Assembly (NCBI RefSeq): GCF_007828725.1
Contig: NZ_VIUW01000002.1
Coordinates: forward strand, 434,001-498,000
Direction: 5' to 3'
From: Marihabitans asiaticum
Lineage (GTDB): Bacteria > Actinomycetota > Actinomycetes > Actinomycetales > Dermatophilaceae
Length of the DNA stretch: 64,000 bases
Positions within the stretch are counted from its first letter, which is position 1, and each line of letters opens with the position of its first letter. Of this stretch, positions 16,885 through 24,107 are shown piece after piece. Below the pieces are notes generated by a model. It worked only from the letters and a program-made list of their open reading frames with translations, ran no database searches and was not told the DNA's origin. The translations under genes and the position numbers were made by a program.

Positions 16885-16900
16885 CCACAACATCTAGTGG
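16885..16900. promoter_or_regulatory. Candidate NrdR box
   Basis: CCACAACATCTAGTGG is a near-palindrome resembling the NrdR consensus (ACAC-AT-rich-GTGT). A weaker partner (CGCTATGGTGTG) lies about 31 bp downstream over the -10 region, the usual spacing of paired NrdR boxes. It fits the ribonucleotide reductase remnant downstream. Confidence 0.5.
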
Positions 16901-16928
16901 TTGCATAGGTGTAATTTCCCGCTATGGT
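16901..16928 (+). promoter_or_regulatory. Probable promoter of the riboswitch transcript
   Basis: TTGCAT and TATGGT are separated by 16 bp just upstream of the cobalamin aptamer. The -35 element abuts the candidate NrdR box. Confidence 0.5.
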
Positions 16929-16934
16929 GTGTCT

Positions 16935-17108
16935 CGCAGCTGGTTCGGCGTACTGAGCAGTCAGCAGTCGGCGAGGCAAGAGGGAACCCGGTGAGAGTCC
17001 GGGACTGTCCCGCAGCGGTGAGTGGGAACGACCGCCGTCATCAGCACTGAGGTGCCAGCGCACCTCGGGAAGCGACGGCCAGTAGGCCGCAAGACGCCCA
17101 CGAGTCCG
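16935..17108 (+). ncRNA. Cobalamin (B12) riboswitch, 3' end truncated
   Basis: Core elements appear in order: GGGAACCCGGTGAGAGTCC, the GACTGTCCCGCAGCGGTGAG block, GGGAACGACCGCCGTCA, the CACTGAGG...CACCTCGGGAAG arm, GACGGCCAGTAG, and CCCACGAGTCCG. In complete aptamers the last element continues into the B12-box end (GAAGACCTGCC type); here it stops at 17108 and runs directly into nrdB codons. In actinobacteria this riboswitch commonly represses class I ribonucleotide reductase when B12 is present. The missing 3' part should impair closing of the aptamer. Confidence 0.85.
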
Positions 17109-17444
17109 GTGCGCGAGGAGGAGCCGGACCTCTTCGACGCGGAGATGGCCGCGCAGGTGCGCCAGATGCTCATCGACGGGGTCGACGCGGAGGCGCAGTT
17201 CGCGCAGGACCTGCTCGGCGGCGGGGTCGCCGGGCTGTCCGTGGCGGACATGCGCAGCTACCTCGAGCACGTCGCCGACCGACGGATGCAGCGCCTTGGG
17301 CTGGAGCCGATCTACGGCTCGAGCAACCCGCTGGCCTTCATGGAGCTGCAGGACGTCCCGGAGCTGAGCAACTTCTTCGAGCGGAAGGTCTCCGCCTACC
17401 AGGTCGGCGTGACCGGCTCGGTCGGCTTCGACGAGGACTTCTAG
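17109..17444 (+). pseudogene. nrdB: nrdB remnant: C-terminal third of class Ia ribonucleotide reductase beta subunit
   Basis: The frame reads VREEEPDLFDAEMAAQVRQM, GVAGLSVADMRSYLEHVADR, GSSNPLAFMELQDVPELSNF and ends VTGSVGFDEDF. This is the end of an NrdB-type beta subunit, about 111 of an expected 320-370 residues. The segments that carry the diiron ligands and radical tyrosine are gone, as is any nrdA gene. The first nrdB codon directly follows the broken riboswitch, so one deletion probably removed the aptamer end, nrdA and most of nrdB. There is no ribosome binding site; the open frame to 17022 is riboswitch sequence. A strong terminator follows, as expected for the original operon end. 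Confidence 0.85.
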
Positions 17445-17455
17445 CCGCAGCGCCC

Positions 17456-17490
17456 GTCGGTCGCCGATCCCTCAAGGATCGGCGACCGAC
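17456..17490 (+). terminator. Perfect hairpin after the nrdB remnant
   Basis: GTCGGTCGCCGATCC and GGATCGGCGACCGAC pair perfectly (15 bp) around CTCAA, 11 bp after the nrdB stop. Confidence 0.8.
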
Positions 17491-17566
17491 AGGCAAGACC
17501 GGCGAAGGGGGTACGCCCGCCTACTCGGGCATGGCCGGGTCGACGTCGGTGAGCACCCGACCTGGC

Positions 17567-17720
17567 AGGCCCACCGCCGGGTGAACGAGAAGCTGGAGTC
17601 CTTCGAGGGCTGATCACCCCCCTTCGCCCCGCTCCACAGATCCGAATCTCCCTAGGTTTCTGTCAGCCGCCCGGGATATTTCCTAGGCGTCTGGTCAAAC
17701 GCCTAGGGAGATTCGGATCT
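17567..17720 (+). repeat. Duplicate of the pckG 3' end plus its CCTAGG cruciform
   Basis: From 17567 the sequence matches the last 15 or so codons of pckG (encoding AHRRVNEKLESFEG and its TGA). The match continues through the 3' flank and an 82-bp palindromic element ending at 17720. The intact pckG copy is at 41087-41239 in the opposite orientation. I see only a one-base length difference, an extra C in the run near 17640. The element has 19-bp perfect arms (AGATCCGAATCTCCCTAGG) and three CCTAGG sites. Confidence 0.9.
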
Positions 17721-17755
17721 TGTGCGCAGCACCAGCGAGCCTCGACGGGAGACCC

Positions 17756-18835
17756 TCAGGCGGGGAACGCGACCAACGGGTGCCCGAGCGGGCGCGGGAC
17801 GAGGACCTCCGCTCCCTTCGGCTGGGCGTCGCGATGGTCGGTGAGGCACCGCACGCTCACCCCGTCGGCGAGGGTGACGAGGTGCATCACCTGGCCACCG
17901 CGGAACTCGGCGCGCGCGACCCGACCGGGCACTCCCCCTTCGCCGCCGAGCTGGTGGCCACGGGCGCGTGGGTGCACCGTGAGGTCGTGCGGGCGCACCA
18001 TCACCTGCACCCGCCCATCGGGCCCCGGGAGTACCGGCAGCTCGCCGAGCGCGGTGAGCGCTGCGCTCCCCCGCCGCTCACCGGCGAGGAAGTCCGCCTC
18101 GCCGAGGAAGGTCGCGACGAACTCGTCGGCCGGGGCGTGGAAGATCTCCGCCGGCGTCCCGACCTGCACGAGGACACCGTCGCGCATCACCGCGACCCGG
18201 TCACCGACGGCGAGCGCCTCCTCCTGGTCGTGGGTGACCAGCACGACGCTCGCACCGGCCGCCCGTAGCGCGTCCATCGCCTCGGTTCGCACCCGCGCCG
18301 AGAGCCCCTTGTCGAGGTGGCTGAACGGTTCGTCGAGGAGCACGAGCGGCGGCTGCAGGGCGAGCGCCCGGGCGATCGCGACCCGCTGCTGCTCACCTCC
18401 GGAGAGCTGGTGCGGGTAGCGCTCGGCCTTGTCGGCCAGGCCGACCAGCTCGAGCAGCTCAGCCACCCGCGCCCGACCCTCGTCACGACGACGCCCGCGC
18501 CCGCGCCGAGCCGTACCGAGACCGAAGCCGACGTTGTCCGCGACGCTGAGGTGCGGGAAGAGGGCGAGGTCTTGGAAGACGATGCCGACGCCACGCTCCT
18601 CGACGGGGACGAAGACCCCTTCGCCGGCGACCTCCCGGCCGGCGAGGCTGACCGTGCCGGCGTCGATTCCCACCAGGCCGGCGATGATCCGGAGCATCGT
18701 CGACTTGCCGCACCCGCTCGGGCCGACGACGACGAGCACCTCACCCGGGGTCATCTGCAACGAGACCTCGTCGACTGCGGTGGTCGCGCCGAAACGCTTG
18801 GTCACGGCGTCGAGATCGAGGACCGGCGCACTCAT
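17756..18835 (-). CDS. Ferric iron ABC transporter ATPase (FbpC-like)
   Basis: A 359-residue ABC ATPase of the Fe3+/spermidine/sulfate (CUT1-like) class. It has Walker A GPSGCGKST, Q-loop FQDLALFPH, signature [15 protein letters not shown], Walker B VLLDEPFSHLD and H-loop VTHDQEEA, followed by a TOBE-type C-terminal domain. ATG 18835 overlaps the permease stop (ATGA). It is the last gene of an operon running from about 24.05 kb: epimerase, GT-C protein, binding protein, permease, ATPase. Iron is inferred from the binding protein and the iron box upstream of the operon. Confidence 0.88.
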   Translation of the reverse strand: MSAPVLDLDAVTKRFGATTAVDEVSLQMTPGEVLVVVGPSGCGKSTMLRIIAGLVGIDAGTVSLAGREVAGEGVFVPVEERGVGIVFQDLALFPHLSVADNVGFGLGTARRGRGRRRDEGRARVAELLELVGLADKAERYPHQLSGGEQQRVAIARALALQPPLVLLDEPFSHLDKGLSARVRTEAMDALRAAGASVVLVTHDQEEALAVGDRVAVMRDGVLVQVGTPAEIFHAPADEFVATFLGEADFLAGERRGSAALTALGELPVLPGPDGRVQVMVRPHDLTVHPRARGHQLGGEGGVPGRVARAEFRGGQVMHLVTLADGVSVRCLTDHRDAQPKGAEVLVPRPLGHPLVAFPA

Positions 18836-20526
18836 GACAGGTCCTCCTTCCTGGGGATGGCCAGCGTACGACGGAAGACCAGGATGATCGGGACCGTCGC
18901 GATCGCGACGATGGTCAGCGCGGGCGGCCCGGCGCTGTGCCAGCGGGACTCGGTGGCGAGCTGGTTGACCCAGACCGCGAGGGTCTCGAAGCCGAAGGGC
19001 CGCAGCAGCAGCATGATCGGCAGCTCCTTGAGCGCGTCGACCGCGACGAGGACGAGGGCCACGCCCAGACCTGGGCGCAGCAGCGGCAGGTGCACCCGGC
19101 GGAGTACCCCGCCGGGGCGCTCGCCGAGGGCCAGGGCCGCGTCGGTGATCGAGGGCGAGACCTGCTCCATGCCGGCGTCGACGCTGCTCCACGCCAGGGC
19201 GAGGAAGCGGACGACGTAGGCGTAGATCAGCCCGGCGAGGGTGCCGGTGACCAGGCTGGTCCCCAGCGAGATGTGCAGCACGTCGAGCAGGCCGTCGAGC
19301 GCGGAGAGGATGATCAGCACACCGATCGCGACGACCGGTCCCGGCACGGCGTAGCCGATCGTCGCGGCGCGGGCCAGCCACGGGGTGGCCCGGCCACCGC
19401 CGAGCCGGACGGCGCCGGCGAGCAGCAGACCGATCGCCGCGCAGATGAGCGAGACGACGACGGCGACGAGGGCGGAGCTGCCGACGTAGCCGAGGAATCG
19501 GCTGTCCAGACCGACATCGGTCTCGCTTGGACGTGACCACGCGAGCAGCTGCACCAGGGGCACCCCGACGGTGATCGCGAGCACGGCCAGGCAGGTGCCG
19601 GTCGCGGCTACGGCTCGGCCACCGGTGAGCCGGACCTGGCCGAGCGGGCGGCCGCCGCCGTGCTGGTGGAAGCGTGCGCCACCTCGGGCGACCCGCTCGG
19701 CGGCGATGACGGCGAGGGCGAAGAGCATGACCACCCCGGCCAGCTCGCTCGCCGCGACCCGGTCGTACATGCCGACCCAGACCTGGTGCACGCCGACCGA
19801 GACGGTGCGCACCCCGAAGTACTGCACGGTGGCGAAGTCGGTCAGCGTCTCCATCGCGACGACCATCCCGCCCGCGGCAAGGGCCGGGCGAGCCAGCGGC
19901 AGCACGACCCGTCTCGCCGCAGAGAGCGGTCCGGCGCCGAGGGATCGCGCCGCCTGGTAGGTGGTCTCGGACTGCTCACGCAAGGCCGCCCGGGCGAGGA
20001 TGTAGGTGTACGGGTAGTAGGCCATGACGAGCACGAGCGCGCACAGCCAGAAGGAGCGCACCTGCGGGAACCACACGTCCGGGCCGAAGAGCGCGCGCAG
20101 CCCGCTCTGGACCGGCCCCGGGTGGTCGAGCAGCCCGATGTAGACGAAGCCGGAGACATAGGCCGGGACCGCCAGCGGCAGCACGAGCAGCCAGGAGAAG
20201 AGTCGCTGACCGGGGAAGGTGTAGCGCCCGACGAGCCAGGCCAGACCGGCGCCCAGCACGGTGGCTCCGAGGACGACGACGACCCCGAGCGCGACCGTCG
20301 TGAGCGCCATCGACCCCAGACCGGTCTCGAGGAGGAAGGCCCAGACCTCACGGCTGGGGTTGAGCAGAGAGAGGACGACGAGCGCGATCGGCAGCACGCA
20401 CGCCGCCGCGACGAGCAGCACGACCGCCTGCCAGCGGCGTCGCGCCTCCGTGCGGGCGCGGCCGCGACGCCGCCCGCCCCCTTCAGCGGCGGGCGCCGGC
20501 TCGACCAGCTCGGTGGGGGTGCTCAT
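18832..20526 (-). CDS. Ferric iron ABC transporter permease, fused FbpB type
   Basis: A 564-residue double-length permease with about 12 helices and two BPD-type transmembrane domains in one chain, the standard FbpB/FutB form. EAA-like loops appear as YQAARSLGAGPLSAARRVVLPLARP and in the C-terminal half as DAALALGERPGGVLRRVHLPLLRP. The ATG at 20526 (MSTPTELVEPAP) follows the binding-protein gene after about 20 bp. The frame stays open upstream to 21012, but that part is only a shadow of the binding protein. Confidence 0.9.
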   Translation of the reverse strand: MSTPTELVEPAPAAEGGGRRRGRARTEARRRWQAVVLLVAAACVLPIALVVLSLLNPSREVWAFLLETGLGSMALTTVALGVVVVLGATVLGAGLAWLVGRYTFPGQRLFSWLLVLPLAVPAYVSGFVYIGLLDHPGPVQSGLRALFGPDVWFPQVRSFWLCALVLVMAYYPYTYILARAALREQSETTYQAARSLGAGPLSAARRVVLPLARPALAAGGMVVAMETLTDFATVQYFGVRTVSVGVHQVWVGMYDRVAASELAGVVMLFALAVIAAERVARGGARFHQHGGGRPLGQVRLTGGRAVAATGTCLAVLAITVGVPLVQLLAWSRPSETDVGLDSRFLGYVGSSALVAVVVSLICAAIGLLLAGAVRLGGGRATPWLARAATIGYAVPGPVVAIGVLIILSALDGLLDVLHISLGTSLVTGTLAGLIYAYVVRFLALAWSSVDAGMEQVSPSITDAALALGERPGGVLRRVHLPLLRPGLGVALVLVAVDALKELPIMLLLRPFGFETLAVWVNQLATESRWHSAGPPALTIVAIATVPIILVFRRTLAIPRKEDLS

Positions 20527-20545
20527 CACTCGCTCCGACCGGGCC

Positions 20546-21568
20546 TCACTCGTACCCGGCCCGTCCGAGCAGCTCGACCGCTGTCGAGTTCTGCTCCGCG
20601 TACGCGGTGGCGTCGATCTTCTCCTCGCGGAACTCGCCCCATGAGGCGAGCAGCTCCTGCGGCGCCACGTCGGGGTTGACCGGGTACTCCATGTTGTCGC
20701 CGACGAGCTCGTCCTGACCGTCGGTCGCCAACCATTCGAGCAGCTTGCGCGCACCCTCGGGGTTGTCGCCAGCGGCGACGACCCCGCCACCGGAGATGTT
20801 GACGTGCACCCCTTCGCCGTCCTGGTTGGCCCAGAACGGCTTGACCGACAGGTCCGGGTCCTCCTGCAGCGCGCGGGCGAGGTAGTAGTGGTTGACGATG
20901 CCGACGTCGCAACCGCCGCTGGCGACGTTGTCGATGATCTCGGCGTCGTTGCTGTAGATCGACCCGTTCTCCGCCCAGCCCCGCACGACCTCCTCGGTGC
21001 GCTCCTCACCACGGGAGGCGATCATCGAGGCGACGAGCGACTGGGTGTAGCTCGCGTTCGCGGTGCGCAGGCAGAGCCGGTCCTTCCAGCGCGGGTCGGC
21101 GAGGTCCTCGTACGTCGAGAGCTCGTCGGTCGACACCGCGTCGGGGTTGTAGATGATCGTGCGCACCCGCTTGGCCAGCCCGAACCAGCGACCCTGCGGG
21201 TCGCGCAGCCCCTCGGGCACGGCGTCTTCGAGCACGGTCGACTCGGCGGGCGCGAAGATGCCCTGGTCGGCGGCGGCGGCGAGGTTGCCGGCGTCGACGG
21301 TGAGGTAGGCATCGGCGACGGTGTCATCCCCCTCGGCCGCGATCCGCTCGCGGAGCTCGGCATCCGAGCCGTAGAGGAACTCCACGCTCGTGCCGGTCTC
21401 CTCCGCGTATCGCTCGAAGGCCTGCTCGAGGTCGTAGTGCCGGGCCGAGTAGACCTGGATCGTGTCACCGCTGGTCGAGGTGCAGCCGGCGAGCAGGGTC
21501 GTCGCCACGAGTCCGGTGACGCCGACGACAGCGGTGGTGCGTCGGCCGGTGGTGCGAAGGGGGGTCAT
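20546..21568 (-). CDS. Ferric iron-binding lipoprotein (FbpA/FutA family)
   Basis: A 340-residue extracytoplasmic binding protein. The signal peptide ends in lipobox LLAGC with C29 as the lipidated residue, followed by TIQVYSARHYDLEQAFERY, typical of the family. Tyrosine pairs suited to Fe3+ binding are visible in YSNDAEII and NHYYLARAL (adjacent tyrosines as in FbpA). ATG 21568 has a good AGGAGG site. The upstream membrane-protein frame reads into this gene without a stop, so readthrough or coupled translation is possible. It delivers ferric iron to the adjacent permease. Confidence 0.9.
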   Translation of the reverse strand: MTPLRTTGRRTTAVVGVTGLVATTLLAGCTSTSGDTIQVYSARHYDLEQAFERYAEETGTSVEFLYGSDAELRERIAAEGDDTVADAYLTVDAGNLAAAADQGIFAPAESTVLEDAVPEGLRDPQGRWFGLAKRVRTIIYNPDAVSTDELSTYEDLADPRWKDRLCLRTANASYTQSLVASMIASRGEERTEEVVRGWAENGSIYSNDAEIIDNVASGGCDVGIVNHYYLARALQEDPDLSVKPFWANQDGEGVHVNISGGGVVAAGDNPEGARKLLEWLATDGQDELVGDNMEYPVNPDVAPQELLASWGEFREEKIDATAYAEQNSTAVELLGRAGYE

Positions 21569-23107
21569 GCGGGGTTCCTCCTGGTGAGGCGTCGAGAGTG
21601 CGGGTCGGGGATGACCGTTCGTCTGAGGTTCCCCGGGGATCTGCGAAGGGGGTGAGGGCGACCGTTCGTCTGAGGTTCCCCGGGGATCTGCGGTCAGGCC
21701 GAAGGCGGCGAGCAGGAGGGCGGCGACGATCCAGGCGGCGTGCAGGGCCCAGTCCACCGGCTCGCCGCGCCGGTAGTCCGGCAGCGCCGTGCGGGCGAGG
21801 TCGATCCACCCGGCAGCCGGTCGGTCGGGCGCGCCGACCCAGGTCAGCGTCCCGGCCCGTCCGGCGAGGGTGACCCAGGCCTGCACGCCGAGGCTCACGG
21901 CCGCGGCGAGAACAGCGCCACCACGCACCCAGCTCGCGATCGGCCCGTGGCTGCGGTGGAGCAGCACGGCGACCGCGACCGCCACGAGCGGCAGGATGAC
22001 GACGACCTGGCGGCCCGGCCACCAGTAGCCCTGCATCGTCAGGGCAACGAAGGTCGCGGTGAGCCACCCGGCAGCGACCGGCAGCACGAGCGCCCACTGC
22101 CGGGCCCGCGCGGCGAAGGGGATCGCCGCCAGCCCGAGCAGCCACACCGGCGCCCAGGCGGCGAGCCCGTAGTCCCGGTCGGTGACCAGGCCGATCAGCC
22201 GGGTGCTGCGGCCGAGGTAGTTCGGCTCGAACCCGACTGCTGAGAACTCCCCCTTCGCCTGGAAGTGGTCGCCCGAGGCGTAGGCGGTCCAGCCGCCGTA
22301 GAGCAGCTGGTGCGCGCCCAGCCACACCGCGCCCGAGGCGGCGAGCGCAACGACGGCGACCGCGGTGAGCCTGAGCGAGGCGCGCCGCAGCGAGCAGAGG
22401 GCGACCACTGCCAGCGCCGCCGCAACCGGGGCGTACTTGACGGCCAGCCACGGCAGGGCACTGACCGCGAGGACGACCCCGAGGACCCGAAGGGGGGACC
22501 ACCAGGCGTCGGCCGAGCGCCCGGCCGGCGGGACGACGAGGAGCACGGTGGCGACGACCGCGAGCGCGGCGGGCAGCTCGGGGTAGACCTGGTGTCCGTA
22601 GACCGCCAGCGGAGTCACCGTTCCCGCCAGCGTCGACACCACCGCCGCGAGCACCACCGGGACCGCGTACCGGGTGGCGGCCAGGTAGGTCGTGGCGGCG
22701 GCGAGCAGGCCCGCGATGAGGACGAGGACCCACTTCGCGGCCAGGTATCCGCCCAGACCCATCGCCGGAGCGAGCAGCAGCGGGAGCAGCGGGTCGTGCG
22801 GGCTGACCCGACGCCCATCGGCCTGCTCGGCGGTCTGGATCGGCGGGGGCACGTCGTGGAAGGCGGTGTACCGCGCCTGCGCTCGCTCGTCGGAGATGTC
22901 GAGGTCGCCGTCCTCGGCGAGCGACAGCGCGGTGAGCAGGTACTGCGGCTCGTCGACCGCCGCGGCGCCGACGTCGGCCGCCCGCACGCTCACCCCGGCC
23001 CCCACCACACCGACCGTCACCACGGCCGCCATGAGGCAGGCCAGCACGAGCCCGGTCGCCGCGCACGGTGCGGCCGACCCGGCACGAGGGGGGCCGGCGG
23101 GGGTCAC
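21569..23107 (-). CDS. Polytopic GT-C-like membrane glycosyltransferase, stop codon missing
   Basis: About 480 residues of a membrane protein with many helices. The acidic loop VDEPQYLLTALSLAEDGDLD early on resembles GT-C enzymes (PMT/ArnT-like), which use polyprenyl-phosphate sugars outside the membrane. GTG 23107 overlaps the epimerase stop. The hydrophobic part ends near 21700; after that the frame runs through two copies of an intergenic repeat and on, still without a stop, into the iron-binding lipoprotein at 21568. Either the native stop was lost when the repeat arrived, or the product has an unnatural tail or is fused. The sugar and acceptor are unknown. Confidence 0.65.
21614..21692 (+). 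repeat. Two direct copies of the CCCCGGGG intergenic element
   Basis: Both copies read ACCGTTCGTCTGAGGTTCCC, continuing CGGGGATCTGCG. They lie at 21614-21651 and 21661-21692. Three reversed copies occur at 29.64-29.78 kb. The first ends in the GCGAAGGGG word. Confidence 0.9.
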
Positions 23108-24048
23108 GCCGTCACGGCAAGGGACGGGGCCGGCTCGGCCGCCCGGACCGGCCCGAGGGCGTGCACCGCACGGCGCACGACGGCGTCGAGGTCGGTCGTC
23201 GGGAACCAGCCGAGGATGCTGCGAAGGAGTGAGATGTCGGCCATGGTGTGGCTGACCTCCCGGCGCTCCGCATCCGCCACGACGCGCTCACCACTGCACC
23301 CGGTGGCGGCGGCGACCGACCGGGCGAGGTCGACCAGGGTATGTGACACGCCGGTGCCGAGGTTGACCGTCCCCGACGCCCCGCGGTCGAGCAGACCTGT
23401 CACGGCGCGGGCGACGTCGCGCACGTCGGTGATGTCGCGGGTGCGGTCGGCCCCGCCGAGCAGCACGACCGGCTCACCGCGGCGCAGCTGGCGAGACCAC
23501 AGCGCGACCGCCATGTCAGCGCGCTGGTGCTCACCGACCACGGTGAACGGCCGCACGACGAGCACGTGCCCGCCCGCGGCGGCGCGCTCGCGGCAGACCC
23601 GTTCGGCGTCGACCTTGCTCCGGGCGTATCCGCCGCGGGGCCGCAGCTGGTCGGCCTCGGCGCTGGGCCTGATCCTCCGACCCTGCACCTGCGCCCCGCC
23701 GTAGACCGACGAGGAGGAGAAGGCGAGGAGCGGCGTCGTGGCCGGCACGGTCGAGGTGACGGCCCGGGTCGCCTCGACGTTGTCACGTCGCCGGCGCCAC
23801 CTCACCTGCGGGCCGTCGTCACGCACGCCCGGACAACCGGCGAGGTGGATCACGGCGTCGGCGCGGGTGAGGGCATCGAAGGCTTCGCCGTCGATCTCGG
23901 TCAGCTCGCACCGGATTCGCACGACGCCGTCGCGACGTTCTTCGCGGGCGGCGCGGTCCAGCACCGTGACCTCGTGCCCGAGACCGACGAGGTGGGGCAC
24001 GACGGTGCGACCGATGAACCCCTCTCCCCCGGTGACGGTGACCCGCAC
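23104..24048 (-). CDS. NAD-dependent epimerase/dehydratase (extended SDR)
   Basis: A 314-residue extended SDR enzyme. The Rossmann motif GGEGFIG is at the N-terminus, with ADAVIHLAGCPG, the SSSSVYGG catalytic serine region and YARSK (catalytic Tyr-Lys). Such enzymes convert nucleotide sugars. It is the first gene of the iron transporter operon and lies opposite the flippase-GT2 gene across an iron box. The sugar substrate cannot be read from sequence. ATG 24048 suits the Rossmann start (MRVTVTGGEGFIG). Confidence 0.82.
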   Translation of the reverse strand: MRVTVTGGEGFIGRTVVPHLVGLGHEVTVLDRAAREERRDGVVRIRCELTEIDGEAFDALTRADAVIHLAGCPGVRDDGPQVRWRRRRDNVEATRAVTSTVPATTPLLAFSSSSVYGGAQVQGRRIRPSAEADQLRPRGGYARSKVDAERVCRERAAAGGHVLVVRPFTVVGEHQRADMAVALWSRQLRRGEPVVLLGGADRTRDITDVRDVARAVTGLLDRGASGTVNLGTGVSHTLVDLARSVAAATGCSGERVVADAERREVSHTMADISLLRSILGWFPTTDLDAVVRRAVHALGPVRAAEPAPSLAVTA

Positions 24049-24088
24049 TGCTCGCTCCTCGATGTGCCCACGCGGACGTAAACCGCCT

Positions 24089-24107
24089 AGAGGTTAGCCT
24101 ATCCTTC
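24089..24107. promoter_or_regulatory. IdeR/DtxR-type iron box in a divergent promoter
   Basis: AGAGGTTAGCCTATCCTTC contains the exact ten-base core GGTTAGCCTA of the DtxR/IdeR consensus TTAGGTTAGCCTAACCTAA. It abuts the GTG start of the flippase-GT2 gene and lies 41 bp before the epimerase start. It overlaps a -10-like TAGCCT for the rightward gene, so a leaderless, iron-repressed message is likely. Confidence 0.7.

Noticed and set aside
17022-17108. Start of a longer protein upstream of the nrdB remnant
   Set aside because: These codons are the conserved RNA elements of the cobalamin riboswitch, not protein sequence.
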